Origin: Thiocapsa sp. KS1
GTDB taxonomy: Bacteria; Pseudomonadota; Gammaproteobacteria; Chromatiales; Chromatiaceae
Length of the DNA: 50,778 nucleotides
NCBI RefSeq assembly: GCF_001499735.1
Contig: NZ_LN848257.1
Coordinates: 1,991,517-2,042,294 of the forward strand
Direction of reading: 5' to 3'
Shown here: in pieces, positions 29,150 to 39,581 of the stretch
Position numbering within the stretch: the first letter of the stretch is position 1
Layout: every line of letters starts with the position of its first letter
Position numbers and translations under genes: made by a program
Notes under the pieces: generated by a model
What the model was told of the DNA's origin: nothing
What the model saw: only the letters and a program-made list of their open reading frames with translations
Database searches by the model: none

Positions 29150-32100
29150 TCAGGACACCGCCGCAAGCCGGACCGCCTCGTCCACATCCACCGAGACCAG
29201 ACGCGAGACCCCGGGCTCATGCATGGTCACGCCGAGCAGATGATCGGCGATCTCCATGGTGACCTTGTTGTGGCTGATGAAGACGAACTGCACCCGGTCC
29301 GACATGGAGCGCACCAGCTCGCAGAAGCGCCCGACGTTGGCGTCGTCGAGCGGCGCGTCGACCTCGTCGAGCATGCAGAAGGGCGCCGGGTTGAGCTCGA
29401 AGATGGCGAAGACCAGGGCCACCGCGGTGAGCGCCTTCTCCCCGCCCGAGAGCAGGTGGATGCTGGAATTGCGCTTGCCGGGCGGTCGCGCCATCACGGT
29501 GACGCCGGTCTCCAGCAGATCCTCGTCGGTCAGATCCAAACTGGCGTGACCGCCGCCGAAGAGACGCGGGAAGAGTTGCTGAAACCCCTGATTGACCTGG
29601 TCGTAGGTCTCGCGGAAGCGGTTGCGCGTCTCGCGATCGATCTTGCGGATCGCCTGCTCCAGGGTGTCGAGCGAGCGACTGATGTCCTCGTGCTGGGCGT
29701 CCAGATAGACCTTGCGCTCGGCCTGCTGCCGGTATTCGTCGACCGCAGCCAGATTGACCGGACCCAGCCGTTGCAGGCGCGCAACCGTCTTGGCGAGCGC
29801 CTCCTGCCAGAGCGACTCGCTCGCCGCGGGATCGGTCGCGGCCAGGATCTCGATCGGCGTCTGCCCGGCCTCCGTTATCTGCTCGGCGAGCGTTTGACGG
29901 CGCACCAGACGCTCCTGATGCTCCAACCGCTGCCGATCGAGCTCGCGCCGACCGAGCTGGCTCTCCTGCTCCACCCGGTGGCGCTCCTGCTCGAGGGCAC
30001 GGACCGCCGCGTCCAGTCCTTCGAGCCGGCCGCGTGCCGCCGCCAGCGCCTGCTCGACCTCGACACGCAGCACCAGCTGCTCGTCGAGCCGCGCCCGCTG
30101 CTCGGCCAAGGGCTCGACGCTCTCTTCCAGCGCATCCAACAGCTCGGCGCGTCGCTCGTTGAGCACCGAGCGGCGCTCTTGGATGCGTACCAGGCTCTGT
30201 TGGGTCGCCGCACGCGCGGCGCGGTTCGATTCGACGCTGACCCGCAAGCCCTGGGTGCGCTCCCGGCAGCGACGCTCCTCGTCGCGCGCCGCGGCAAGCC
30301 CGGTGCGCAGCACCTCGCGCTCGGCCAGCATCGCCTCGCGTCGCTCGGCCAGGGTCTCGACCAGGGACAGATGCTCATGTAGACGCTCGCGCGCCTCTTC
30401 CATCTCCTCAAGGGCATCGTCCATCTGCTCCTGCAATTCGGCGCGCTCGGCGGTCAACGCCTGGAGCCGATCCCGGCGATGCTCGCGTTTGGCACGAAGG
30501 CTTGCGAGCTCAGCCCTAAGCAGCGAGAGCTCGCGACCCAGCGCCGTGAGCTGCCTGCCTGCATCCGTACGCTCGTCATGGGCCAGCGTCCGTGCCGCGC
30601 GTTGACGCTCCTGCTCGGCGCAGAGATCGGCCTCGCGGGACTGAAGCCCCGCGATCTCCGCGCCGAGCGCTTTGATGGCTTCCGCCCGCGCGATGACCCC
30701 GCCCTGCGTCTTGGCCGGCGGCGTGCTCAACCAATCGCGACCGACCCGAGCGCCCTCGGGCGTGACCCACTGCTCGGTGCCGTCCGAGGAGCCTCGCATG
30801 CCGACGGCATCGGCGAGCCGATCGAGTGTGTGAACCCGACCGAGCAAACCCCGGAGCGACCAGGGTGCCCGCACATGCGCAAGGATTTCTCGGGCAGCCG
30901 GTGCGCCGTTCGAGTCGCGTGCGACCTCGGTCGTGCCGTCGGGATCGCCGCGTGTCTCCAACAGCACCAACCCCGGCGGCAGCGCGCCGCCGCCGGCCAG
31001 TACCCGATCGAGATCCGGGATGCCCACGGCGCGCACCGCATCCCCGAGCAAGACCTCGACCGCAGCGTCCCAGCCCGAATCCACCTCCAGTCGATCGATC
31101 AGACGCGGAGCATCGGCCAGACCCAGACCGGCGAGCCAGGCGGCACGCCCGCGGTCGCCCTCGGCCAGCGCCTCGTCCTGCAAGGCGCCGAGCGAGGCCA
31201 GCCGACCGCGGGATTGCTGCAAGAGTGTGCGGATCCGATCGATCTCGGAAGCGAGCGCTCCGAGCGCCCCGTCGCGCTCGGCCAGGTCGGCGCCGAGCGT
31301 CTCTTGACGCGCCTCCATGTCGGCAAGCGCGGCTTCGAGCCTGCCTTCACGATCGACGAGCTGTCGGAACCGATCCTCCAGATCCAGGCTTTCCAGACGT
31401 GCGAGATCCTCGTCCAGTCGCCGCAGCCGGTCGCGATCCCGATCGCTGCGTTGCTCCAGCCCGTTGATCCGCGCCCGCTCGGCTTGCGCCTGCTCGGACG
31501 GCCCGGCAGCGTCTCGACTGAAGTCGTCCCAGAGACGCTCCCATTGCTTGAGACGCTCCTCGGCGAGCGCCACACGCTCCAGGACGGCAGCCAATGCCGC
31601 ATCCGCGCTCGCCAGCTCGGGCTCGTCGCGGGCGAGGTTGCGGTCGATCTCGGCGAGCAGCCCCTGGTCGCGCTCCAGATGATCCTCGGCCTCGCCGATC
31701 TCCTGATCGAGTCGCACCAGCTCGCCCTCGCGCCGGCCGCGCGCCTCGTTGGCGAACTGGATCGCCTGCTCGGCCCGCGCGATCTCCGAGCCCACGGCGT
31801 AGAAACGGCCCTGCACCCCGTTGAAGGATTCGGATGCGCTCTGGTACTCGGCACGCCGCGCCTCGATGTCCGCTTCGATCCGGCGCTGCTGCGCGAGCCC
31901 CGCTTCGGTCCGGGTCTCGGTCTCGGCCAGGCGCTGCTCGCGGGTGCGGATCTCCTCGTCGAGCGCCTGCCAGCGCAGCGCCTTGAGCTCGAGATCCAGA
32001 CGCCGCTCCTCGGCCTTGAGCTGGGTATAGCGCTCGGCGGAGGCGGCCTGGCGCTCCAGGTGCTGAATCTGTTTGTTGACCTCGTCGCGCAGATCGTCGA

Positions 32101-32680
32101 GGCGATCCAGGTTCTCGCGGGTCTGGCGCATCCGGCTTTCGGTCTCGCGGCGACGCTCCTTGTACTTGGAGATCCCGGCCGCCTCCTCCAGAAAGGTCCG
32201 CAGATCCTCGGGACGAGCTTCGATGATGCGCGAGATCATCCCCTGCTCGATGATGGCGTAGGAGCGCGGCCCGAGACCCGTGCCGAGGAAGAGATCCTGG
32301 ATATCGCGACGACGGCAGCGCGTCCCGTTCAGAAAGTAAGCCGACTGACCGTCGCGCGAGACCTGGCGCTTGACCGAGATCTGATTGAAGGCGGCGTACG
32401 CACCGCCCGCCCCGCCGTCGGCATTGTCGAACACCAGCTCGATGCTGGCCGTCCCGACCGGCTTGCGCCCGGTGCTGCCGTTGAAGATGACGTCGGCCAT
32501 CGACTCGCCGCGCAGCATCTTCGCGGAGCTCTCGCCCATGACCCAACGCACCGCATCGATGACGTTGGACTTGCCGCAGCCGTTGGGACCGACGACACCG
32601 ACCAGGTTGCCGGGAAAGAGCACCGTGGTGGGATCCACGAAAGATTTGAAGCCGGCAAGTCGGATCTTTTCAAGACGCAT
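29150..32680 (-). CDS. smc: Chromosome segregation ATPase SMC
   Basis: Structural maintenance of chromosomes protein, 1176 residues. The N-terminal ATPase half has Walker A GPNGCGKSN (31-39); two long coiled coils flank a hinge (about 510-670); the C-terminal half has the signature LSGGEKALTAVALVF (from about 1077) and Walker B FCMLDEVDAPLDD (about 1101-1113). The start MRLEKIRLAGFKSF at 32680 matches the family; an in-frame ATG 12 codons upstream is rejected. The presence of Smc rather than MukB fits a gammaproteobacterium outside the enteric/Vibrio group. ScpA and ScpB are not in the window. Confidence 0.97.
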   Translation of the reverse strand: MRLEKIRLAGFKSFVDPTTVLFPGNLVGVVGPNGCGKSNVIDAVRWVMGESSAKMLRGESMADVIFNGSTGRKPVGTASIELVFDNADGGAGGAYAAFNQISVKRQVSRDGQSAYFLNGTRCRRRDIQDLFLGTGLGPRSYAIIEQGMISRIIEARPEDLRTFLEEAAGISKYKERRRETESRMRQTRENLDRLDDLRDEVNKQIQHLERQAASAERYTQLKAEERRLDLELKALRWQALDEEIRTREQRLAETETRTEAGLAQQRRIEADIEARRAEYQSASESFNGVQGRFYAVGSEIARAEQAIQFANEARGRREGELVRLDQEIGEAEDHLERDQGLLAEIDRNLARDEPELASADAALAAVLERVALAEERLKQWERLWDDFSRDAAGPSEQAQAERARINGLEQRSDRDRDRLRRLDEDLARLESLDLEDRFRQLVDREGRLEAALADMEARQETLGADLAERDGALGALASEIDRIRTLLQQSRGRLASLGALQDEALAEGDRGRAAWLAGLGLADAPRLIDRLEVDSGWDAAVEVLLGDAVRAVGIPDLDRVLAGGGALPPGLVLLETRGDPDGTTEVARDSNGAPAAREILAHVRAPWSLRGLLGRVHTLDRLADAVGMRGSSDGTEQWVTPEGARVGRDWLSTPPAKTQGGVIARAEAIKALGAEIAGLQSREADLCAEQERQRAARTLAHDERTDAGRQLTALGRELSLLRAELASLRAKREHRRDRLQALTAERAELQEQMDDALEEMEEARERLHEHLSLVETLAERREAMLAEREVLRTGLAAARDEERRCRERTQGLRVSVESNRAARAATQQSLVRIQERRSVLNERRAELLDALEESVEPLAEQRARLDEQLVLRVEVEQALAAARGRLEGLDAAVRALEQERHRVEQESQLGRRELDRQRLEHQERLVRRQTLAEQITEAGQTPIEILAATDPAASESLWQEALAKTVARLQRLGPVNLAAVDEYRQQAERKVYLDAQHEDISRSLDTLEQAIRKIDRETRNRFRETYDQVNQGFQQLFPRLFGGGHASLDLTDEDLLETGVTVMARPPGKRNSSIHLLSGGEKALTAVALVFAIFELNPAPFCMLDEVDAPLDDANVGRFCELVRSMSDRVQFVFISHNKVTMEIADHLLGVTMHEPGVSRLVSVDVDEAVRLAAVS

Positions 32681-32867
32681 CCAAGAACCATACCGGAAGG
32701 CGATTCGGCGGCACAAGCGGGCCGAGCGTGTCGCATGGCACGAAAGGTTCGGGCTGGTAGACTTGCGGATCCGGATTCGGCCTTACGCAGCGACGACAAC
32801 GACAACGATTGGATTCGGTGCTCGACTTACTTTCCGACACATGACTCAATCTCCGGTGATCGACATC

Positions 32868-33482
32868 ATGACACCTCCCCGACAGCTTCTATCGGTCCTC
32901 CTGCCCCGGCCACGCTTCCCGGGGCGCACTCTTCTTTGGCTCCCTCTTCTGTGCCTTGCGATGTCCGTATCGGCCGCCGAGAATGCGTTCGTGAACGACG
33001 CCGAGGCACCCGTACCTTCGAGCGTTCGACCGGGTACACCTTGGCAGGAGTCCAACACCCGACTCCCGCCTTGGCCGAAGGATGCGGATCTGGTCGAGCT
33101 GGTCCCGGACGGTCCGGAATCGTCGCTTCGCTACTTCATCGACACCGGTAACCTGCGGGTCGGGTCGGACGATGTCGTCCGCTACACCCTGGTGGCCGAA
33201 GGTCGCAACGGGGTCCGCAACCTCTCGGTCGAGGGCATCCGCTGTACACCGCGGGGCGCCTACAAGACCTACGCCTACGGCACCGCGGAACGCTTCACGC
33301 CGGTCGAAGCGGAGGAATGGTCGGACATCTCGGGCGACGGCACAGAGCGCTGGCGCCACGACCTCTGGCGGTTTCATTTCTGCATCCCGCATGGGTTCAA
33401 GCCGCGACCGGAGATCGACATGGTCCGCTCCCTCAAGGGTCGGATCGCGCCGCGGCAGAACATGGGATTTCTTCCCGACTGA
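32868..33482 (+). CDS. CNP1-like exported protein
   Basis: A 204-residue exported protein (signal segment about 20-42, MSVSAAENAF) of the CNP1-like family, a beta-rich domain of unknown function common in proteobacteria. Recognisable features are WQESNTRLPPWPKDADLVEL, LRYFIDTGNLRVGSDDVVRYTL and IRCTPRGAYKTYAYG. GGTGAT lies before the ATG at 32868; an in-frame ATG at 32841 would add nine residues. Divergent from smc. Confidence 0.82.
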   Translation: MTPPRQLLSVLLPRPRFPGRTLLWLPLLCLAMSVSAAENAFVNDAEAPVPSSVRPGTPWQESNTRLPPWPKDADLVELVPDGPESSLRYFIDTGNLRVGSDDVVRYTLVAEGRNGVRNLSVEGIRCTPRGAYKTYAYGTAERFTPVEAEEWSDISGDGTERWRHDLWRFHFCIPHGFKPRPEIDMVRSLKGRIAPRQNMGFLPD

Positions 33483-33689
33483 CGCTGCCCGGGGCCTCTT
33501 GCGCATCCGGCACACCGGTGCCGGCTCGGTCGTTCCACTGGAAACGCCGCCGCCGAGCCCGCATGATTCGGCTCGCGAGCGGGGATTCAGCCGCCCCGCC
33601 ATCCGATGCGCCCGGCGGCGAGAACAGAAGCCCCGCCGAATGCAAGGATTCACACCCCTCTGACCCGCGACCCCGACCAGGCCACACCC

Positions 33690-35723
33690 ATGACGAACCC
33701 ATTGCTCGAGATCACCGGCCTCCCGGCCTTCTCCCGGATCCGTCCCGAACACGTCGAGCCCGCCGTCGACGTCTGTCTCGCTGACTGTCGCGCCGAGATC
33801 GAGCGCCTGACCCGCGAGGTCCCGGTACCGACCTGGGAGAGCTTCGTCGAGCCGCTGGACGAGATCGACGACCGTTTGAGCCGCGCCTGGTCGCCGGTCG
33901 GGCATCTCAACGGGGTGCTCAACAGCGATGAGCTCCGCGCGGCCTACAACGCCTGCCTGCCGAAGCTCAGCGACTACGGCACCGAGGTCGGGCAGAACGA
34001 GGCCCTCTTCCGCGGCTATCAAGCGGTCGCCGCGCAAGAGCACCTGAACCCGGCCCAGCGCAAGCAGTTGGAGAACGCGCTGCGTGACTTCCACCTCTCG
34101 GGCGTCGACCTGCCCGCCGAGAAGAAGGCCCGCTACAAGGCCATCAGTCAGGAGCTCTCGCAGCTCACCACCAAGTATTCCGAGAACGTTCTCGACGCCA
34201 CCAACGCCTGGAGCAGGCTCGTCGAGGACGAGGCGCAGCTCGCCGGCCTGCCCGAATCCGCGCTGGGTCTGGCCCGGCAGAACGCCGAGCAACGGGGCCA
34301 GACCGGCTGGCTCTTCACGCTCGACCTGCCCTCCTACATGCCGGTCATGACCTATGCCGACAATCGCGAGCTGCGCTTCGAGCTGTATCAGGCTTACGGG
34401 ACACGCGCCTCGGATCAGGGGCCGCATGCCGGACAGTGGGACAACGGCGAGATCATGGAGCGTATCCTTGCACTGCGTCACGAGTTGGCCGGGCTGCTTG
34501 GATTTGCGAGCTATGCCGAGCGCTCGCTCGCGACCAAGATGGCCCGCTCGCCGGAGGAGGTGCTCGCCTTTCTGAACGACCTGGCCGACCGCTCGGTCGG
34601 TCAAGCCCGCAACGAGCTTGCGGAGCTTGAAGCGTTCGCGCGCGAGCAGCACGGGGTCGAGACGCTGGAGCCGTGGGACGTCGGCTACTATGCCGAAAAA
34701 CTGCGCCTGCATAGGTACCAGATCAGCCAAGAAGAGCTGCGGCCCTACTTCCCGATCTCTCGTGTCCTCTCGGGTCTCTTCGGGGTCGTCGAGCGCCTCT
34801 TCGGGGTGAAGATCCAGGAGGCTGAATCCTTCGACACCTACCACCCGGATGTGCGCTTCTTCGAGATCCGCGACGGTGCATCCGGGGCGCTGCGCGGCCA
34901 GTTCTATCTCGACCCCTTCGCACGCCAGAACAAGCGCGGCGGGGCCTGGATGGACGTCTGCACCAACCGGATGCACACCAGTCGTTGCGACCAGCTCCCG
35001 GTCGCCTATCTGGTGTGCAACTTCACCCCGCCGGTCGGCGACAAGCCCTCGCTCCTGACCCACAACGAGGTCGAGACACTCTTCCACGAGTTCGGCCACG
35101 GGCTGCACCACATGCTGACCAAGGTCGACTATCCGGGTGTCGCCGGGATCAACGGGGTGCCGTGGGACGCGGTCGAGCTGCCCAGCCAGTTCATGGAAAA
35201 CTGGTGCTGGGAGCGCGAGTCCCTCGACCTCTTCGCCGCCCATTGGGAGACCGGCGCATCCATCCCGCAGGATCTCTACGAGCGCATGACCGCGGCGAAG
35301 AACTTCCAGTCGGCCATGCAGATGGTGCGGCAGCTGGAGTTTGCGCTGTTTGATTTCCGCCTGCATCTGGAATACGACCCGGCGCGCGGCGGCCGCGTCT
35401 ACGAGATCATCGAGCAGGTCCGCGACCGGGTGGCCGTGATCCGCCCGCCCGCCTTCAACCGCTTCGCCCACGCCTTCTCGCATATCTTCGCGGGCGGCTA
35501 CGCGGCGGGCTATTACAGCTATAAATGGGCCGAGGTCCTGTCGGCGGATGCCTTCTCGTTGTTCGAGGAAAAGGGCGTCTTCGACGCGGACACCGGCCGA
35601 TCCTTCCGCGAGAACATCCTCGAGAAGGGCGGATCGGAGGACGCGATGGTCCTCTATGTCCGGTTCCGGGGGCGCGAGCCGAATACGGATGCCTTGCTGC
35701 GGCATTCCGGTATCGCCGCGTGA
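33690..35723 (+). CDS. prlC: Oligopeptidase A (M3 family zinc peptidase)
   Basis: Cytoplasmic metallopeptidase that degrades short peptides, including cleaved signal peptides. The 677-residue protein (E. coli PrlC 680) carries the M3 zinc site LFHEFGHGLHH (ligands H466 and H470, catalytic E467), with the third-ligand region GVPWDAVELPSQFMENW downstream, and the C-terminal YYSYKWAEVLSADAF segment. Starts MTNPLLEITGLPAF. Nothing in the flanks suggests a specialised role. Confidence 0.96.
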   Translation: MTNPLLEITGLPAFSRIRPEHVEPAVDVCLADCRAEIERLTREVPVPTWESFVEPLDEIDDRLSRAWSPVGHLNGVLNSDELRAAYNACLPKLSDYGTEVGQNEALFRGYQAVAAQEHLNPAQRKQLENALRDFHLSGVDLPAEKKARYKAISQELSQLTTKYSENVLDATNAWSRLVEDEAQLAGLPESALGLARQNAEQRGQTGWLFTLDLPSYMPVMTYADNRELRFELYQAYGTRASDQGPHAGQWDNGEIMERILALRHELAGLLGFASYAERSLATKMARSPEEVLAFLNDLADRSVGQARNELAELEAFAREQHGVETLEPWDVGYYAEKLRLHRYQISQEELRPYFPISRVLSGLFGVVERLFGVKIQEAESFDTYHPDVRFFEIRDGASGALRGQFYLDPFARQNKRGGAWMDVCTNRMHTSRCDQLPVAYLVCNFTPPVGDKPSLLTHNEVETLFHEFGHGLHHMLTKVDYPGVAGINGVPWDAVELPSQFMENWCWERESLDLFAAHWETGASIPQDLYERMTAAKNFQSAMQMVRQLEFALFDFRLHLEYDPARGGRVYEIIEQVRDRVAVIRPPAFNRFAHAFSHIFAGGYAAGYYSYKWAEVLSADAFSLFEEKGVFDADTGRSFRENILEKGGSEDAMVLYVRFRGREPNTDALLRHSGIAA

Positions 35724-35794
35724 GCCTGCGGACACATCTCAATGAAGATCGGTGCCGCACGGCAGTGATGGATGCGCAATCGAGAGGAAAGGAT

Positions 35795-36589
35795 ATGACT
35801 GCGCTCATGATGAAGCAGCAGTGGCAACAGATGGCCGAGACGAATCCCTTTTTCGGGATCACCAGTTGGCCGGAGTTCGAGGACCCGACTCATCTCGACC
35901 TGGAGTTCTTCTGGGATATCGGCAGGACCCACGCGCGGAATCTTCTGCAAAAAGTCCCGCTGCGCCGTTCCGAGCAACTCTCGATGGTCGAGATCGGTTG
36001 CGGTGTCGGGCGCATGACGCACTATTTCGCCGAGCGCTTTGCCCGAGTCACCGCGATGGACATCTCCGGCGAAATGGTAAGCCGAGCGCAACGCTACTGG
36101 CGCCATCTCGACAACGTCCGCTTCATCGAGGGCAGCGGGGCCGACTTGATGCCGGTTGCCGACGCAGAGGTCGATTTCGTGCTCTCGTTCTACGTCCTCA
36201 ACCATGTGACCGACCCCGAGACCGTGATCGGCTATGTTCACGAGACCGGGCGCGTCCTGAAGAACGGGGGCCACGCCTTGCTGCATATGCGGGTCCGCGA
36301 CCTGGATGCCTGGTCGCCGGTCAGGCTGAGAAGCCGGCTCAGGCAGATCGGGCGTCCGGCGTCCAAGCAGCTCTGGTGGAATCAGGGCGTGACGCGCAGA
36401 GAGCGCGAGATGAAAACGGACTTGATCGGGCAGTTCTCCAAACACGACGCATGGCATGGTTGCGAGGTACCCTGGCCGACGCTCGTCGATGCACTCGCAA
36501 AGGCGCGGCTGGAAGCCGTCTGGACCGATGTCGCAGAGCTGGGCCCCACGGAGTTCGCCTTTCTCGTCCTTAGGAAACAGGCTACATAG
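35795..36589 (+). CDS. Class I SAM-dependent methyltransferase
   Basis: A 264-residue Rossmann methyltransferase with the SAM-binding motif [15 protein letters not shown] (about 65-78), acidic motif [11 protein letters not shown], and the post-motif region [13 protein letters not shown]. Substrate unknown. The ATG at 35795 follows AGGAAAGG at a good distance; an in-frame ATG at 35768 is the alternative. It sits 14 nt ahead of ubiD, so a role in quinone synthesis is possible, but it does not look like UbiE or UbiG and I do not assign one. Confidence 0.88.
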   Translation: MTALMMKQQWQQMAETNPFFGITSWPEFEDPTHLDLEFFWDIGRTHARNLLQKVPLRRSEQLSMVEIGCGVGRMTHYFAERFARVTAMDISGEMVSRAQRYWRHLDNVRFIEGSGADLMPVADAEVDFVLSFYVLNHVTDPETVIGYVHETGRVLKNGGHALLHMRVRDLDAWSPVRLRSRLRQIGRPASKQLWWNQGVTRREREMKTDLIGQFSKHDAWHGCEVPWPTLVDALAKARLEAVWTDVAELGPTEFAFLVLRKQAT

Positions 36590-36602
36590 GCAGCTCCATC
36601 GA

Positions 36603-38084
36603 ATGAAATACAATGACCTGCGTGACTTCATCGATCAGCTCGAGCAGCGCGGCGAGCTGAAACGCATCCGGGTCGAGGTCGACCCCTATCTCGAGGTGAC
36701 GGAGATCTGCGACCGGACGCTGCGTGCAGGCGGGCCGGCGCTGCTGTTCGAGCGGGCAAGGGGGTCGAAGATTCCGTTGCTGGGCAACCTGTTCGGGACG
36801 ACCCGACGGGTCGCGCTCGGCATGGGCGAGGAGTCGGTGGAGACGTTGCGGGAGGTCGGCAAGCTGCTCGCCTTTCTGAAGGAGCCGGATCCGCCGAAGG
36901 GGATGAAGGAGGCGTGGCAGTCGCTGCCGATCTTCAAGAAGGTGTTGGACATGGCTCCGAAGGTTCGGCGCAACCCGCCCTGTCAGGAGGTCGAATTCAG
37001 CGGGGATCAAGTCGACCTGGGGCGCCTACCCATTCAACATTGCTGGCCGGGCGATGCCGCGCGGCTGATCACCTGGGGCTTGGTCATCACCAAGGGGCCT
37101 GAGAAGGCGCGCCACAACCTCGGCATCTATCGGATGCAGGTGCTGGGGCGCAATCGGGTCATCATGCGGTGGCTCGCCCACCGAGGCGGGGCGCTCGACT
37201 TTCGCGACTGGCAACGCGCCCATCCCGGCAAGCCCTTCCCGGTGGCCGTCGCGCTCGGGGCCGATCCTGCGACCATCCTCGGCGCGGTCACGCCGGTCCC
37301 GGATACCCTGTCCGAATACGCCTTCGCCGGATTGTTGCGCGGTAGCCGCACCGAGCTGGCGGTCTGCAAGGAGTCCGATCTTCAGGTCCCGGCCAGCGCC
37401 GAGATCGTTCTCGAAGGCCATATCCATCCGGACGACATGGCGCCGGAAGGGCCTTTCGGCGACCACACGGGGTACTACAACGAGGTCGGCGAGTTTCCGG
37501 TCTTCACCATCGAGCGCATCACCCAGCGCCGCGAGCCGATCTACCACAGCACCTACACCGGGCGTCCGCCGGACGAGCCGGCCATCCTGGGCGTGGCCTT
37601 GAACGAGGTCTTCGTGCCGATCCTCCAGAAGCAGTTTCCGGAGATCCGCGACTTCTACCTGCCGCCCGAGGGCTGCTCGTATCGCCTGGCGGTCGTCAGC
37701 ATCAAGAAGCAATATCCGGGACACGCCAAGCGGGTCATGATGGGTGTCTGGTCCTTCCTGCGTCAGTTCATGTACACCAAGTTCGTCATCATCGTGGATG
37801 ACGACGTCTGCACGCGTGACTGGACCGATGTGATCTGGGCCATGACAACGCGGATGGATCCGGCGCGCGACACGGTGATGATCGAAAATACGCCGATCGA
37901 TTATCTGGATTTTGCGTCCCCGGTGTCCGGACTGGGTTCGAAGATCGGTTTCGATGCAACGAACAAATGGCCGGGGGAGACGACGCGCGAGTGGGGAAGC
38001 CCGATCCTGATGGACGAGGCGGTGCGCGAACGGGTCGACGGGATCTGGGACAGTCTCGGGATCGCCCCGAGTGGGAACCCCTGA
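36603..38084 (+). CDS. ubiD: 4-hydroxy-3-polyprenylbenzoate decarboxylase UbiD
   Basis: Prenylated-FMN-dependent decarboxylase of ubiquinone synthesis. The 493-residue protein (E. coli 497) shows the family N-terminus [22 protein letters not shown], the prFMN/metal region [10 protein letters not shown] and [14 protein letters not shown], and [18 protein letters not shown]. Needs prFMN from UbiX, not in this window. A related iron-sulfur flavoreductase gene is 3.2 kb downstream, whereas in some relatives it is close by. Confidence 0.96.
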   Translation: MKYNDLRDFIDQLEQRGELKRIRVEVDPYLEVTEICDRTLRAGGPALLFERARGSKIPLLGNLFGTTRRVALGMGEESVETLREVGKLLAFLKEPDPPKGMKEAWQSLPIFKKVLDMAPKVRRNPPCQEVEFSGDQVDLGRLPIQHCWPGDAARLITWGLVITKGPEKARHNLGIYRMQVLGRNRVIMRWLAHRGGALDFRDWQRAHPGKPFPVAVALGADPATILGAVTPVPDTLSEYAFAGLLRGSRTELAVCKESDLQVPASAEIVLEGHIHPDDMAPEGPFGDHTGYYNEVGEFPVFTIERITQRREPIYHSTYTGRPPDEPAILGVALNEVFVPILQKQFPEIRDFYLPPEGCSYRLAVVSIKKQYPGHAKRVMMGVWSFLRQFMYTKFVIIVDDDVCTRDWTDVIWAMTTRMDPARDTVMIENTPIDYLDFASPVSGLGSKIGFDATNKWPGETTREWGSPILMDEAVRERVDGIWDSLGIAPSGNP

Positions 38085-38196
38085 CAACGAGACCGGCAAG
38101 CGACATGGGCGAACGACACCGAGGGTACGAATCGACGCCGGCGGCGCAACGCGCCCCGACGGCGATCGCCCCTGGATGATGACTCGAACGACGGGC

Positions 38197-38478
38197 TCAG
38201 TAGCGCCCCCCTCCCCCGCCGCCCCGCGGGCGCTCGGCACGCGGACGCGCCTCGTTCACCGTAAGCTTGCGTCCCTTGTAGTCGGTCTCGTTCAACGCCT
38301 TGATGGCCGCCTCGGCGTCCGATTTATTGGGCATATCGACGAATCCGAAGCCTTTGGATTGACCGGAAAACTTATCCTTGATCACCTCTGCGGCCGCGAG
38401 CTCGCCGAATTCGCCGAAGACGTCCCGTAGGTCGTCGTCGGTCACGCTATAGGTCAGATTTCCTACGTAGATCCTCAT
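38197..38478 (-). CDS. Glycine-rich RNA-recognition-motif protein
   Basis: A 93-residue single-RRM protein: RNP2 IYVGNL (residues 3-8), RNP1 KGFGFVDM (42-49), then a short Arg/Gly tail (GGGGGGRY). Such small RRM proteins bind single-stranded RNA and are often cold-inducible in cyanobacteria and proteobacteria. No close operon partner; the long untranscribed-looking region upstream could hold a regulated leader. Confidence 0.93.
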   Translation of the reverse strand: MRIYVGNLTYSVTDDDLRDVFGEFGELAAAEVIKDKFSGQSKGFGFVDMPNKSDAEAAIKALNETDYKGRKLTVNEARPRAERPRGGGGGGRY

Positions 38479-39269
38479 CGCTGTTTCTCATGCTGGTGTG
38501 CGTTGGTCGAGCCAAGACTGCCGAGCGACCAACACACAAGCCGACTCGACAGCGGTAACGCAGACCCCGAGTACGCGCGGATGTCCGCATCACGCACAGG
38601 GGAACCAAGCCTTTGAACGACCTGGCCGAACGACACGCGCCGGAATGGGCGGGGCAGCGGACCGGAAGGGGATGAATCTCGACAGGGGTCCCGTTCGATC
38701 GGGAGGAGGCGAGCGGACACCCGAGACCTCCGACGCCGGCAAGTAGGGAGCGAGGCTGAGTATCGGCCCGGGCGTCAAGGGGGGCGAAACCCCCGAGACG
38801 ACCCCGGCAAGGCCCCGGAATGGTGTTGGAACGTCTGGCATACGTCTGTGAACCGGAACCCCGGAAACGCCGCTGTGCTCTCCGAGAGAAAGCTAGTGGA
38901 TCGTCGCCAAAGCGTCAACTCTATTTCATTGAAAATCGTGTGACGATCGGTCGAGCGGCGAGATGCACTTTGCGGATGGCCTCGCCGCAAAACGGTCTGC
39001 TTGTTTTCCGCAAGACGCTGTCGCGCTTCGAGCCGACGTCAAGGAAAGCCCGCCGATTCGAACCCCGCAGCAGACACCGCCTTGGATTCACCCGCGCCAC
39101 CCGCTCCAGGCACGGCGCGGCGTGAAGGCTTCCGCAGTTTGACCCGGAACACGCAAGGTGCAACGGGGAGTCGCACGGCGGATGTTGCGACGTCGAGCGT
39201 AAACGCGGGACGAGCCCGCGATCCCTAGACGGCGCCGCTGCCACGCGTAAGGGGGACAGCCGCACCCGC
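38479..39269. other. 791-bp region with no recognisable gene
   Basis: Short open frames exist on both strands, but none shows a recognisable motif, ribosome binding site or protein-like composition. A GC-rich stem (CGTC-aa-GGGGG / CCCCC-ga-GACG) lies at 38773-38800, and a more AT-rich patch at about 38905-38945 (CTATTTCATTGAAAATCG). It may contain the leader of the RRM gene or an unrecognised RNA. Confidence 0.4.
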
Positions 39270-39503
39270 TCAGTTGTTGCTGAAACTGCCGCGCTGATGC
39301 TCGTCGACCAGGACACCGCCTAGTGCACCGACGCCGGCGCCGATGAGCGCACCGCGACCGGCGTTGCCGCTGAGGGATCCGATGAGGGCGCCGCTGGCGG
39401 CGCCCATGCCGGTGCCGGTGGCCACCCGGGAGGTGGTGGTGCTTCCGCACGCAGCGAGCAGAAGGATGCAGATCAGAGCGGTGCCGATCGTCATGAATTT
39501 CAT
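39270..39503 (-). CDS. Small glycine-zipper lipoprotein
   Basis: A 77-residue lipoprotein: signal peptide with lipobox LLAAC (lipidated Cys about 19), then a glycine-zipper membrane segment rich in GxxxG spacing (GTGMGAASGALIGSLSG, then GALIGAGVGALGGVLV). Resembles outer-membrane glycine-zipper proteins of the Rick_17kDa/OsmB type. GGAGAT precedes the ATG. Same orientation as, and 78 nt after, the Rap1a-like gene. Confidence 0.88.
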   Translation of the reverse strand: MKFMTIGTALICILLLAACGSTTTSRVATGTGMGAASGALIGSLSGNAGRGALIGAGVGALGGVLVDEHQRGSFSNN

Positions 39504-39581
39504 CGTTGCGATCTCCTGTGCTTCGAAGGCGAGATTGGCGACAAGGGCATCGAGCCGATGGCCGACGCCCGAATGAAAACT

